64,000 bases of DNA from Nemophila menziesii (Eukaryota; Streptophyta; Magnoliopsida; Boraginales; Hydrophyllaceae): NCBI GenBank assembly GCA_029959085.1, contig JARWIR010000017.1:25544144-25608143 (forward strand), read 5' to 3'. Positions within the stretch are counted from its first letter, which is position 1, and each line of letters starts with the position of its first letter. Of the stretch, positions 1 through 12,559 are shown in pieces. Position numbers and translations under genes: made by a program. The notes beneath the pieces are model-generated. The model saw only the letters and a program-made list of their open reading frames with translations. It was not told the DNA's origin and did no database searches.

Positions 1-2745
1 GCATCTGTTGAAGTATGCTTGATAATGCATTTATGAATTTTGTAGGGATTAAATTCGGTTTGTAAAGGCAAATTTTGAAGGTTTCTGCAATGATATAGGC
101 TATGGAAATCATAATTGAGGTTTTATTACTGACCTTTTTCATTTTTTGTGGTTAATTTGTGAAAAATTGTTTTGTATGGTCCCCGTGATTTGCAAAAAGG
201 TGAGCTTGGTAATTTTTTGGTGAAAATTGAGGCGTGCTAATTTTGTATGAACAATTAGTATGGTAATTTTTTTCCTAAAAAATGATGTTGGCAAATTTTT
301 ATGTAAATATTTTGCAAAATGGTCCATGTATTATGAAAATTTTCATATTAGGTTCTTTGAGGCATTTTATTTATGAGCCCCTTGGAAATATATAACTAAG
401 TTATAAAAATGTAGCGTTGCTATATATCACCCCTTTTCACTACATCCATTTATCACCTCTTATGCGTCACCTAATGTGGCATTAAACAAATAAAAGAGAA
501 AATAATTATTGAAGGGAGAGAAATGTTTTTATTGGTGTTTAAAACCTACATACGAGGTGATAAATGGGTGAAGCAAAATAGGTGATATTTATCTTTACTC
601 ATAAGCATATCCAAATTATTGTACAAAATAATGGCTTAAATTATGAAAAATGGTTCATATTATATATAAATTTGCATACTTAGTCCCTTTGAGACTATTT
701 TTATTCTTGTGAAAAAATTACTTTTATGTGATGAAAAAAACATCATATCTGCATTCATAAGCGTGTCTTAAAATATGGTAATGCATCCTCTAATAAACTA
801 ATTTACATAACTAGTCCTTGTGAGAAATTTGTGAAATGGTTCATTTAAAAAATACGACTTTATATGATAAAGTTATGCATTTTTGATAAATTTAATACTA
901 TGCATATAAATTGTGGGTTATAATATGCAAAATTGTTCCTATACTATTCGAATTGGTATGTTAAGTCCCTTGAGGACATTATGAAACCCTTTGAAAAAAT
1001 GGCCTAAACTTTGCAATTTATAAAAAATTGTGATAAAAACATAGTTATTATGAAAAATAACACATACATGGACTCATAGTTGTAGTTTAAAATATGGTAA
1101 ATGCACCAACTATAGTATGATGCCAATTTATATTAGTAGCCCTATGAGAAATTTGTCCCTTTGAAAATTACAAATCTAAATGATTAAAAATATGAAATTT
1201 TGATAAATTTGATACTCTACATTTAAATTGTGTCTTATATTCAAAATAGTTCAAATACTAATTGAATTTGTATAAAAATCTATATTAGATTCCAAATGTC
1301 ATGTTTAGGTACTTCAAAAGTTGTGATTTATGATCATTTTGATTGAAATCTATAAATTCAATTAAAATATGCATGTTGTAACAATTTTGTGAAAAATGAG
1401 TTAAGAATTGCAAAATAGTCCCTATTAGTTTTGAATTATCATGTTGAGGTCCTTAAAGAAACCATAAACCCTAAAAAACCAAAATATCCTAATAAAACCC
1501 ACATATAGCCTTGGAAACCATCCCTGAATTTCCTTCAAAAAATAAAACTTACAAAAACCCACAAACTAATTTTTTTTTTAATAATTTCAGTCACTAAACC
1601 AGTCCTCAAAATCAAAACAAAAAATCACTCAAGCCTATGAGTAGTCTAACCGAACCAGTTCGTTAGCAAAAAAAACATTTCAAACTAGGCTGTGATTGAA
1701 CCACATCTTCTAATACATGTTAAGGTTAATGTTCGGGTATCCCAATTCCTACTATTAAAAATGGACCGAAATGCGTTCGATAATAAAATCAACTTCCATC
1801 CGCACCAAACCAGATTCACACTGAAACATCTAAAGTCGGACTGAAACTGGTCGGGCTGGTCCGTTGGGTAGACTTACCCAATTCTCGACAAGTAAAGTTA
1901 TTTGTTAATTTCGTCTTTTGTACTTCATTTACTTATACTATTTTTTTCCTATTTATACAAATTACACACGCTAATCTTTCTTCGTATTTCAAATTATTTT
2001 GGAGGTTAGTCTCATTCATGCCAAGATTCAATTTAAGAAGCTCGGTCCAAGAAATCTATTTGTAGAACAACATAATTTGGGACATACAAATTCCTCGAGA
2101 CTTAAGTTAGATTTGAAAGGATTCTCTCTTTATTTGAATTTTGGTGAAAGACCACTTCTCTTGGTTACTTTCAACCAATATCACCTTTGTTTCAAAGGTG
2201 GGTGGCTCCACATTTGTTTTTTAATCACGCATTAACTTGGTATAAAACTATCTAGTTTAAGAACTGTTTTCGTAAGTGTAAATTTATTGTTTAGCTTGCT
2301 CGTCTTGATAGGCTTCCTATGTGTTATTAATTTTTCTATTCTGGTATTATTTATGATATTGTTATTACGATTTTAACATTAGAGATAATCTTTTTTCAAG
2401 TATAACTTTACTTGTATTATGGAAGAAGGGTCTTTCTCTCTCCATTACTACTAACAAAGTCTTAATTGATAGGATGGCAACCTTAGCTTTCTCCAAATTT
2501 GGGGTTATCGTGAAAATCTCAACTATGTGTATTTATATATAAGCACTCAAATATTGTCAATGGTATAATTTTTTAAACAAGTTATTTTTCGAGTTCATAA
2601 GTGATAATCTGAAAATCATATGATCTTGACAAGAAGTATGAAGATTCTAACTTGAATATGAAAATTTATTCCAAAATCATGGGAAAAGCAAGGGATGGAA
2701 ATCTAGAGGAGGATAACAATATTGTATAAGATGATGCAGAAACAA
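1..2745. other. AT-rich intergenic DNA without a recognisable gene
   Basis: No reading frame here resembles a protein I know. Between about 310 and 1460 the same loose phrase recurs at roughly 280-490 base intervals (near 316, 645, 925 and 1415). It resembles 'aaatggtcc...tat' followed by 'catattaagtccctttgag', and looks like a decayed repeat. The rest is low-complexity A/T sequence. Confidence 0.6.
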
Positions 2746-2749
2746 TGTC

Positions 2750-4080
2750 TTGTTTTTTATGACAACCAAAAACACAAAAATAAACAATAGAGGAAATGTA
2801 ATCAGCTGGTCCCAATCTTGCTGGAGTTGTTGATCAGGATGGAATCCGAAGCACAAGATTGTTGCAAGGCTCTTTGTCTAGCAATTTTTGCAAGGCTATG
2901 TTCCCTTCCGTTGAGCTGTCTTGGAATGTGTTTAAAAGAGATCACACCAAATTACTCTGCTAACTCCCAAATATTCCTAAGCATCAGATGAATTTTCCAG
3001 CTTGCTGCTGACAGTCTCCTGATACCTTGAATAACCTCAAGGCTGTCGCAGAAAATAGTCTTCTCCTTGTTTGGAAAATCTCCACACAAACGTGCTGCCT
3101 CCAGGAAAGCTTTGGCTTCTCCATCGATGACAGTGTCAACATGGGTTACCTTTGTTTTGTTAATCCTTAGACCTGAGGACTTATGAATTCGCACAATGCC
3201 AATACATGTAGTCGTGTACACCTGTTAAGTGAGGCATCACACATAAACACAATATCCGAGTCTACATTCATAGCATGTTCCTCTACCGAAGTTCTGTTAT
3301 GGGTTTGTGGTGCATGTGTTTATTGGTCTCTCCAGTTGGGGCCAAATAACTAATTTATGGCAATAATTGTTACTCTAATGACAATAGCCACCTATGTACT
3401 TCTATCCTCATGTATACCATTCATCTTTTCCTTCCAAATGTTTCAAACATACAACCAGACAAAAGCCGAAATAATTATTTTGTCCTATCCTCCATTTATG
3501 TATGATTTAATGATGTTGAGAATCCATTCCCCAATTTCAAGGTTGGGGCTATCTAGTATATCTGGAGTGGAGTACATGCCCATATCACTTGGAAAACCTG
3601 GCAGTTTAAGAGTAGGTGTTGAACTGTCTCTGTACTGAGGTGGCACCATTTACAATCACTCGTATTCATGCACTGTCTTCTATAAATAGATTCATTTGTG
3701 TGAATTTCATTGTTGCAAGCTTTCCACATGAATATCTATACTTTTGTAGGTATATTTGTTTCCCAAATGGTATTTAATAGGTCAGGTCTAATAGTTTCAA
3801 ATCTCGCGGATTCCCATTGTTTGTTAATAATGGTTGTTTCAGTGAGGACCTTGTAACCAATCTTGGTCACATATTTCCCATTTTTAGAGTGGGGCCATAT
3901 AAGACAGTCTTCTAAATTTGGTGGTAGGATTTTTCTTACAAATCTTAGGGATCAGAGAAGTCGGGAAAAAATCGTTTAGTAGTTCTGTGTCCCACTCAAT
4001 GGACCCTTCTTTCCATAATTGCGAAACAATTTTCAGCAGCTTGAAGTTAGTTGGTTTCTCCAATTTCCATTTGGCTTAAT
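2750..4080 (-). mobile_element. Degenerate LINE fragment: zinc-finger RVT and RNase H end
   Basis: Read on the minus strand, several broken frames show the C-terminal part of a plant LINE ORF2. From about 4060 to 3700 there is the region after the reverse transcriptase. Near 3700-3560 is a zf-RVT-like cysteine cluster (CKWC followed by LLLNC). From about 3300 to 2952 there is an RNase H segment with 'CDAS', 'DGEAKAF' and 'FCDSLEVIQ', which carry the expected acidic residues. The copy is broken by stops and frameshifts. The 3' end is probably near the T-rich stretch at about 2754. It lies on the opposite strand upstream of the phosphatase gene. Confidence 0.75.
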
Positions 4081-4546
4081 GACATATCTTTTTACCAAAG
4101 AATGGGAACCGGCGAGGGTTGCCTCTATTGCAGTTAATCAACATGGTGAAATCATTCATAAAAATATGAAAAGATGCAGAGTGAAATCAACAAGAGAATG
4201 GAAAATGTAGGCCATTCTCTTGGCCATGAGATCAACTTTTAACATCTATTCAGACGGTACAATAGTGTGCTTGATAAAGTAGTGCAAAGAGCTAGACAAA
4301 TGACTGAGAGTGAACTTCACAAGGTTTAGGTTTGGACCAGTTTCGTGAAACTTGGCATCGGCTTACAGCGAGACTCGCCTTTAATTCTTCCTTGTAAAAA
4401 AAAAAACCAACATTTATGAGGTCTTCATCTACCAATTTTAAATTTAAAAAAGGTGGGAAGAATAAAGAAAGACTAGAACTAACACAAATGTCAATTACCT
4501 AAAATACTAAGTTAACATTACAGCTAATATGGTAAACTGAAGCAAG

Positions 4547-6177
4547 ATGACATGCGACAATCTCCCTTCTCTCCTCTCCTCTTTTATTGACACCTTCGTT
4601 GACTTCTCCGTCAGCGGCGGTCTCTTCTTATCACCACCTATCGATACCGATGATCCTGTACACGCTCCTCCACTACAAACTATATACCCTCAACCCAAAC
4701 GTCTCATAGCCATTGGCGATCTCCATGGCGATCTTAGTAAAACCAAGCAATCCCTCCGACTCGCCGGCCTTATCGATGCGGATGATCGATGGTCCGGTGG
4801 ATCCACTACCCTTGTTCAAGTCGGTGATATCTTCGACCGTGGTGGTGACGAGCTCAAAATCCTCTACTTGTTCGAAAAACTGAAACGTGAAGCTGCACGA
4901 GCTGGTGGAACGATCATTACCATGAATGGGAACCATGAGATCTTGAACATTAATAGAGATTTCTTTTCAACGAGCCCCGAAGGGCTTGAAGAATTCAAGA
5001 ACTGGTCAATGTGGTATACGGTTGGGAATGACATGAAAAGATTGTGTAAAGGGTTAAAGGAGAGGGTGAAAGATCCATTTGAAGGGGTGCCTTTGCAGTT
5101 TTCAGGTGTTAAATCGGAGTTCTCTGATGGTTTCCGGTCACGAATTGCAGCTATGCAACCGGGTGGGCCTATATCCGGAAGATTTTTAGCGAAAAATCCT
5201 ATTGTAGTTCAGGTAGGTTTGGTACTGTCGTATAAAAGGTGCAAGTGTGGCCATAATTTGTTTTTGTAAAAGTATCTCCAATTTTTAAGAACACAATTTG
5301 ATACCGTAAACAACTCAAGCTAAAAAAATTATTTCTTAATAAATAAGCTGATTTGAACTTTGTCTTTAAGCTAAGCATTATTATATAATAGGGAAGAATT
5401 TGATACTGTAAAATGTATCTCCAATTTCAATATTAATTTTATATATAAAATAGATGATTAACATATATAGATGTATAGTATATACTAAAAACTCTGAAAC
5501 TTTTGTTAAAGAAAATAAGCTACCCATCTTTGAGCTCAAAAATCTTTCGACTGTACTTTCCAACTCTAACATATAGTATAGTTTAAATTAGCGAACAAGC
5601 TTGTATATCTATAGTCTTAGCTAGAAGCTATTGAGTATTGACCTTATACTTTATTTATATATGTAATTATGTATGATTAAGTTAAAAGAATCTCTATTGA
5701 GTAACAATTTTGCACCCGCAGGTAGGAGATTCTATATTCGCTCATGGAGGTTTGTTGCCTAACCATGTCGGATATGGATTAGAGCGTGCAAATGAAGAAG
5801 TAAGTCATTGGATACGAGGAGTTAAAGACAAGGTTGATAAGGATTTAGTACTAGACTACACGCACTCAATTGTTTGGTCGAGGAAGTTTTCACATGAGCT
5901 AGCTAAAGATTGTGATTGTTCAACACTTGAGCATGTTCTTGATACGATTCCAGGAGTGAAGAGAATGATCATGGGACATACTATACAACAACTTGGGATT
6001 AATGGTGTTTGTGGCAATAAAGCCATAAGGATTGATGTTGGGATGTCCAAAGGTTGTATTGATGCATTGCCTGAGGTTTTGGAGATCAATGAAAACTTGG
6101 AGGTTAAGGTTTTGAGTTCAAACCCCTTGTTTCGGAGAGGATGCAATGTCTCTTTAAACGTTGAAATTAATGCTTAA
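4547..6177 (+). CDS. SLP2: Shewanella-like protein phosphatase, SLP2 type
   Basis: This is a PPP-family metallophosphatase of the bacterial-like Shewanella-like group. Exon 1 is 4547-5212 and exon 2 is 5722-6177. The intron begins GT at 5213 and ends AG at 5721, in phase 0. The product is 373 residues, close to the usual length of about 390. Metal-binding motifs are visible in order: GDLHGD (about residue 58), GDIFDRGGDE (about 93) and GNHE (about 127). Histidine motifs follow in exon 2 (FAHGG, MGHTIQ, then IRIDVGMSKGC). The N-terminus lacks a clear plastid transit peptide, which fits SLP2 rather than the chloroplast form SLP1. In Arabidopsis SLP2 works with a Mia40-type partner and affects germination; that role is knowledge of the family, not seen here. 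The first ATG of the frame is used. Confidence 0.9.
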
Positions 6178-6184
6178 ACCAGTC

Positions 6185-8560
6185 ATTTTATTTCATAGAT
6201 ACATTTGTGGATGGATACAAAATGAAATCAAGTTTCAGTGTATGTCATGTATTTGCATTGATTACAAATAAAATGAAACATTATTTATTCATATGCATAA
6301 GGGTAATAATATAGACCATCCAAATTCATACGACCCAATATAACACCTATAATGTTGCGTGATTTGAGTAAAAGTAAATCGTTAATCAAATAGAAAATAA
6401 ATAGATTTACGATTTACTTCAACTCAAATCACGTTACCTCATAGTTGTTGTGATAATTGTGATTTGAGATGTAATCTACGCAATGACCTATCCTCGAATT
6501 TGATCTCCTAATAACTTCCCTTTCGTCATAGCTGTGATAATTGTGATCACAATTATTAATAAATATCAATCTTTTGATAACTATGAACTACTTTTTGATT
6601 TTTATCGGGTAAATAAATATATTAAAAACGATGCAAAAATCTTAATATTTAACTGTATCTAAATTCGAACAAAAAGTTAAAACTATTTTCTCCTACATAA
6701 ATCTATACAAAGAATTTAGGTGGTAAGAAACAAAAGTGCAGGATATGCCAAAAAGTCAGGATGAGAATAGATTGTAAATAGAATAAACATGAATTTTAAT
6801 ATTTTATGCTATGCTCTCCAAGTTGGAGAGTATATCTTCATACTAAACTTGTTACACAGTTGCCAAATCAAATATACGATCGAAGCGGATGCAATATTCT
6901 TCCACGCCTTTGCCTTCCAAGTCACTCTCGTCTTGTTTTAGTTTAACTACTTTGGACGCAATGGATCATGAACATTGCTCTTTATATGCCCATCCATCTT
7001 TGTATAGTACCCCAACTCGCATCTATAAATATGCACTCGAATTACAAGTGTTTCTCCATTTTGAATCCTTCCTTGCAAAGTAGACAAACTAGATCAAATT
7101 CCATGTAGGTTAAAAGATCTTTGGTATTGTCTTACCCTAGGAGCAAATCATACTATGATCGCATGTTTAGGAATGATATAGTTATCCAGGGACACCATTG
7201 TACGCTAGCCCACCGGCTCAAGGGGGTCTTTCTTCGAAAAAAACTCGTATGCAAATTTTGGCCAGAGAAAACCATTTTCTGGTATTACCATGGATGATTT
7301 CCGGTATACAATTGTTGCAGCCTTGCAGGGACTATTTGTGCAATTATGTTTTGGTATACTGCTAGTCGTTATATACAGGCAATACCTGTCATGTCATACA
7401 CCTTTTCAAGTGCTTCTCGGCTAACTCTCTTCTACCATATGCATTAAGGAGACACGTTTTAATATGATACAAGGCCTTAAGCAATTGATAATCAACGCTA
7501 CGCTTATGCGGTCACATATTTGGTGGCTCTTGGAATGTTTGTTAGGCTGAGCTCTGTAGGACTTATTACACAGGTGTTATTAGCAAACGAGTAGTTGATT
7601 CAAATGCCCTTGTGATGCTTATGACGTATCATCTAGTATTCAATTTGAATTGGCTGGAGTTGTTGTTTTTGGCACAAAACATGACTCAAAATTGATATTC
7701 TATGATTGTAAGAATGGTTAGTGTGGTTCCTCTATGGAAAGTGGAATGGGTGTAGTTCTTTTGGCATTTCAGTCGGCCAATTTTTTTTCTGAATAGGAAT
7801 GTTTCTATATATGTTGACTGAATAAATGTTGTTCAGATTCTTAAATAGTTCTCTAAATCTAGACGGGAGTTTCCCCCACTCATATTGAAGATCAAGAATA
7901 TTATTGGCAAGAAACCATAACTTTGTATTCATCACGTTCCCAGGGTTTGGAATTTGTTGGCCTATGGACATAATTTGATGGATGATTGTGTGACAAAAGG
8001 GTGAGTCTAGATTGCTTGATCTCATGAATTTGCAAGAAAAGCGTATGCAAGGATAAAATCATCGTAGAACTCCCTATCGGAAACAAGAAGCAATGCTTCG
8101 AGTATAGGGCGTCAAGGCCCCAAAGGCATATTAGACCGTACCACTAAAACAGGTTTGAAAAACCGTGTAGAAAAGTTGTAAAAAACAAAACATCGGGCCC
8201 CGGAAGGATTACATGACCAAACAGCCGAAGTATGCTTAAAGAAATTATGAAGGAAACAACAGATATAGAGCATGAGACCCTCGATGGCTCATAAGGTTGG
8301 ATTATTGAAAAGAAGCTGAGTAAAGTATAAAGAAGTTTATAAATTGGATCCCGAAGCTAAAAAAGCCGAGCACCCAATCCAAGGAATTCATCATTAACTG
8401 AAGGCATGACTAAGAGGATAACAGAAAAAAAAAAAAAAAAAAGACGGGATCCCAACCGACTGAAGAAATGACATAATATAGTTGTTATGATATAGTCGTT
8501 AAGAGATTCGTGTGAAGACCATATACTTGAGTAAATGATCAAACACCCAGCAATGTGAAC
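6185..8560. other. Intergenic DNA with no supported gene
   Basis: Only short open frames occur here and none resembles a known protein. Two small inverted repeats lie at 6358-6433 and 6537-6556. The part from about 7100 to 8300 has the look of decayed transposon sequence, but I could not assign it. Confidence 0.5.
6358..6433. repeat. Imperfect inverted repeat, 29-bp arms
   Basis: The arm at 6358-6386 (begins cgtgatttgag) is matched in reverse complement by 6405-6433, with about two mismatches and an 18-base loop. About 100 bases further on, 6537-6556 is a perfect 20-bp palindrome centred on gtgatcac. Both lie within 400 bases after the phosphatase stop. They may be a foldback remnant or part of the 3' flank. 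Confidence 0.7.
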
Positions 8561-8569
8561 ATAAGCTAA

Positions 8570-9350
8570 TGACATACTACCACATGGACATATCCATTTG
8601 AGGCTTTCTCTCTTATAAATAGGATCTTGAAAGAGAAGAAAAGTGATTTTTAGGCCAAATTTTTAGCTTTTAAAATCAACCCAAAGTGATTCAAGCTCAA
8701 ATATCCAAATTTGTAATTTATTTGTCTAAACCTTATTAGTATTTTATTTGCTCATCAAGGGATATAGAAGTTAGGTAAACTAGGATTAATCTTAAACCAG
8801 TGGTTCTCTTGTTCTAGTGAGAAGTATTTTCTTCAATAGATTAAAAAAGTGTGACTTGTAATCTCGTATAGCCGTAGACACGAGTGAAGGTTTCACGGGT
8901 GTGTGAAGTGGTTTTGTGAACATTGAGTATACTCGGTTTACTTGTGTGGTAATACACAAAGAAAAAGTTCACGAGCTTGTGAAGTAGAATCTTGGGTGTA
9001 GATTGTACATTCAGCTTACTTATGTAGGTGATAACATGAGGGCTTGCTTCGAAGTTTTCTGTAGATGGTTGTACAGTTTTATGATCTCACCATTAAGAGT
9101 CACGAGAGATTATAATGGAAGAACTTGCAAAATTCTAAGGGTATAGAATTTAGGTAGTGGACTAAATCTACCTGAAGCAAACCACTTCAAATCGCATGTA
9201 TGGCTTTTCTTCCCTTATCCTTACTTTCTTGCATGACAATTTTTTACTTTTGCCTATACAATTGTTTATTTTTTCTAGATACAGAAATTGCATGTTATGT
9301 GTTGAATATTTGTCTCTTTGATCTTGGTTTGATATTTTTATTATGTGTGC
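8570..9350 (+). mobile_element. Possible Copia-type LTR remnant
   Basis: A TATA-like box (tataaatagg, about 8613) is followed by U5-like text that is common in plant Copia LTRs. It includes repeated 'gtgaagt' and 'cacgagcttgtg' phrases and a '...ggtagtggactaaatctacc...' segment before a T/C-rich stretch. No coding region of the element is recognisable next to it and the termini are not defined. This is a tentative call. Confidence 0.35.
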
Positions 9351-9486
9351 ATACTAAGTGCTTAGAGGAATCACAAATTGGAGCCCAATTTGTATACTTC
9401 TTAGGTTATAAAACCCCTCCCCATAATTTTTCAAAATAAAGCCTATTTTGTATAATATATATATAAACATTTACTATCATACCCCT

Positions 9487-9533
9487 CCCCTCTCTCTTCC
9501 CCTCTCTCTTCCCCTCTCTCTTCCACTCTCTCC
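9487..9533 (+). repeat. 12-bp CT-rich tandem repeat
   Basis: Nearly four copies of cccctctctctt lie in tandem. The repeat is pyrimidine-rich and no gene can be tied to it. Confidence 0.85.
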
Positions 9534-9734
9534 TAATTCTACTGACACAAAGTTTCTCTCTCATACTTTTCTATATTTTTAATTCATTTTTTTCCAGTAA
9601 TTTATTTTTAATATTGTTGTTCTTTATATTTACGACAGATGTCTGGACCAATAGGTACAGACATACAATAGGTTTAAAATTTGTTAAGTAAAATGATTTT
9701 TTATATAATTACAATTATAGTTGTCCAAGTATAA

Positions 9735-9852
9735 TTGTTCATCTAGTTGTCTATCTAATTGTTCAATTGCGTATCTAATTGTCCAATTATCTATCTAATT
9801 GTCCGATTATCTATCTAATTGTCCGATTATCTATCTAATTGTCCGATTGTCC
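9735..9852 (+). repeat. 20-bp minisatellite
   Basis: About five to six tandem units of roughly 20 bases (attgtccgattatctatcta) are present. The middle copies are identical and the flanking copies have drifted. Confidence 0.85.
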
Positions 9853-10167
9853 AAGGTAGGGTTGTACACAATACATCCAATGGCCTGTACATATATGTAT
9901 TGTCTATACAGTAAGGGTTGTACATTCATAAAAACACTGGTAAAACAAACATAAATTTTGTTTGGGTATGGACCCATTTGTCTATACCGATTAATTCATT
10001 TATACCTTACCTAAAAAACAATAGAAAAAAGAAATTAACTTAAACAAAACAAATATTTTGTTTACACATATCTAGTATGAAAAAACAGATAACTGAGTTA
10101 ATGTGGCTGTTTATAGCCCAAATGTTTAAACAAATCACGTTTTATAAAAAGCCAAAAAAAAAGGTAC

Positions 10168-10317
10168 AGCCCATAATGGGCTGGACACGTTTTAAAAAAG
10201 GAATGATGCAGCCCAAATGGGCTGGACACGTTTAAAAAAGAATGAAAACAACAGCCTAAGCCCAATTAGGCGGAACACATTTGAAAAAAGAAAAAAGACT
10301 ACAAGCCCATACGGGCT
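10168..10317 (+). repeat. Four spaced GCCCA..TGGGC dyads
   Basis: Short palindromes of the form agccca(n)tgggct occur at 10168-10182, 10210-10223, about 10254-10271 (variant) and 10303-10317. The first three are followed by ggacacgtt or a close variant and then an A-rich stretch. The repeated unit is about 45-50 bases and decayed. The TGGGC core resembles plant site II/TCP motifs, but no transcript is evident. Confidence 0.6.
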
Positions 10318-10688
10318 GGACTAACATGGACCTGGACCAACATGGACCTGGACCAAGATCTGTGGTGGGGCTAAGTTCGTCTGTGGTGGGGCTGAGATCT
10401 TGGTGGCGAGAAGAGTTCTTGGTGGCGAGAAGAGATCTCGTCGAGATCTCGATGACAGCAATGGTGGCATTGACAACGAATGTTACGATGGTGGTGCAGT
10501 GATGCCGTGTGGTGAAGCGAAGAGGGTGGTGGCGCAGATCTGTGAAGAGGGCTCGAAAACGAAGATACCTGCAGCGATGATGGCGGTACAGAATGGTGCA
10601 GGTACAGAATGGTGTAGATCGGTTCTTCTTCACGAGCTCTGTTGCAGCGGCGAGAATGGCGTCGCGGGTCTTGGTGTCGCGGGTCTTG

Positions 10689-12080
10689 GCAGCAGCTAGG
10701 GCCGAGCAAAACAAAACCGAAAAACCGAACCGACCCCAAAAACCGAAAAAACCGAACCCAAAAAAACCAAAAACCGAGAAAACCGTTCGGTTCGGTATAA
10801 CCTTTTTAAAAAACCGAAAAAATTTGGTTCGGTCCGGTTTTTCTATGCTAAACCGAACCGAAAAACCGTTAATGCACACTCGAATCTAAACACGTTATTA
10901 AGAAATTGCTTAGTCATAATTACGATATTTTTATTTATCCCTTTGAGTGGTTGAAAAGTTGGAAGGAACCACAGTTTTATTTAGAAATTTACAAGACGCT
11001 TTACTTAAACAGGTTTTGTTTCAGGTTTTCTGGACCACTTTCTGTTGAAGTGATACATTGTAGATTCAAGAACAACTACTATAGAAGCTTAGAAGCCATA
11101 GAGCATGATATTGAGTATTGATATCAAATGGTGAATCCTACTTTAGGTAAAGTGCTGTGGTTTCTACCGAAATGAGAAAACTATCTGAGTGGTTTAAGCG
11201 CACTCTTGAGTACTTGTAATATTACATACGGAGAAATTGTCTGAAGTACAATTTTGTCCACTCATTATCTTTCTTGTATATATCTCTTTACTAAAAGAGA
11301 TCAAACAAATTCAATAAATAAATTTGGTTGAGACTTTTTTATTTTTTGATTGCATGATTTATCATTTTATTATATTTTTGCTTTGAAAAAAATTTAGGTG
11401 TAATATAGTTACTTGGTATTTTATTATTGTACTGATTGAGGTAATTTGAAACAGTTTTATACTTCACCTTAAGATAGAGGTTAGGAGCCTCAACACCAAA
11501 GACTATTCAATGTTAACTTTATGGCAACTCAGTAGCGCAAAAAAAAATATTATCTGGTCCATATACAGCTTTTGGAAGAAAAAACAAACTAACAAAGCAT
11601 GTATAAGTCTCTCATATGGCTAATGTATTAACTCAAGTTAAACTATGGAGGAAACCATCCATTTGTGCTAAGGCCATCGACCAGCAAATCCATTGGCCAC
11701 CAGTCCAAAGTATGAGGTATATATACCAGCAAATCAGCGGATTAATTTTATTTAACTATATAGCAACTAGGAAGTGTAGCATAATGAAAATTGTCAAGTT
11801 GATCACTACAGAAAAAATAATCCGAGGAAAATTATCAGTCTATCATAGTTTTAGCAGATTAATTATAGTTTCCAAGTTGTTGCGCTATCGAATATAACAC
11901 ATAGAAAAACCGAAAAATATACCGAACCGAACATACACTTAACCAAAAACCGAAAAAACCGAACCGATGAAAACCGTTCGGTTCGGTAGCACCACCCTTA
12001 AAAACCGAAACATTCGGTTTCGGTTTCGGTTTTAGCCAAAAACCGAGCCGAACCGAACCGTGCTCACCCCTAGCAGCAGC
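10689..12080. repeat. 8-bp target-site duplication of the hAT element
   Basis: The sequence gcagcagc is present at 10689-10696 and again at 12073-12080, directly against the two inverted termini. Eight bases is the length expected for the hAT superfamily. Confidence 0.8.
10697..12072. mobile_element. Non-autonomous hAT transposon
   Basis: The element is 1376 bp and is flanked by the 8-bp duplication gcagcagc. The left end reads tagggccgagca and the right end, reverse complemented, reads taggggtgagca, so the terminal inverted repeats are short and imperfect. Both subterminal regions (about 10706-10870 and 11905-12060) are packed with aaccgaa/ttcggtt repeats in opposite orientation, a common feature of plant hAT ends. 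The interior holds no transposase; its open frames (for example 10906-11121 and 11616-11897) match nothing I know. It split a repetitive host region, since the 'gtcgcgggtcttgg' text occurs on both sides. Confidence 0.8.
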
Positions 12081-12250
12081 GAGATCTTGGCGTCGCGGGT
12101 CTTGGAAACAGTGAGTCGGGTCATGGCGCCGCGGGTCTTGGTGTCGCGGGTCTTGGCAGCAGCGAGGTCTTGGTGTCGCGGGTCTTGGCAGCAGTGAGGC
12201 GGGTCATGGTGTCGCTGTTCATGGTGGTGGTCCTAGATCTGCTGTGTTGG
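12081..12250 (+). repeat. GC-rich minisatellite, 'gtcgcgggtcttgg' units
   Basis: Units resembling gtgtcgcgggtcttggcag repeat at about 12091, 12134, 12171 and further on. Two more units lie at about 10660-10690, on the other side of the hAT insertion. It is much richer in GC than its surroundings. Long open frames across it on both strands come from the repeat and are not convincing genes. Confidence 0.7.
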
Positions 12251-12389
12251 TGGTGGTGGAGAAGGAGGGCATCGACTGTTGGATGGAGAAGAAGAGAGAG
12301 GGAGCGGTAGAGATGGGGGTGGAAGGTCATGGGGTGGGATGAAGAAGGAAGGCCATGGGGTTGGGGGGTGGACGGCAATGGTGGGTGAT

Positions 12390-12546
<157 letters not shown>

Positions 12547-12559
12547 GGTTTTGATTCCC

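Noticed and set aside
4673..4936. Minus-strand open frame opposite the phosphatase exon
   Set aside because: It is a shadow of the conserved phosphatase coding sequence.
10256..10879. Long open frames on both strands of a GC-rich stretch (up to 207 residues)
   Set aside because: They run through a minisatellite and the hAT boundary, the composition is repetitive, and both strands are open at once. They look like by-products of repeats, not genes.
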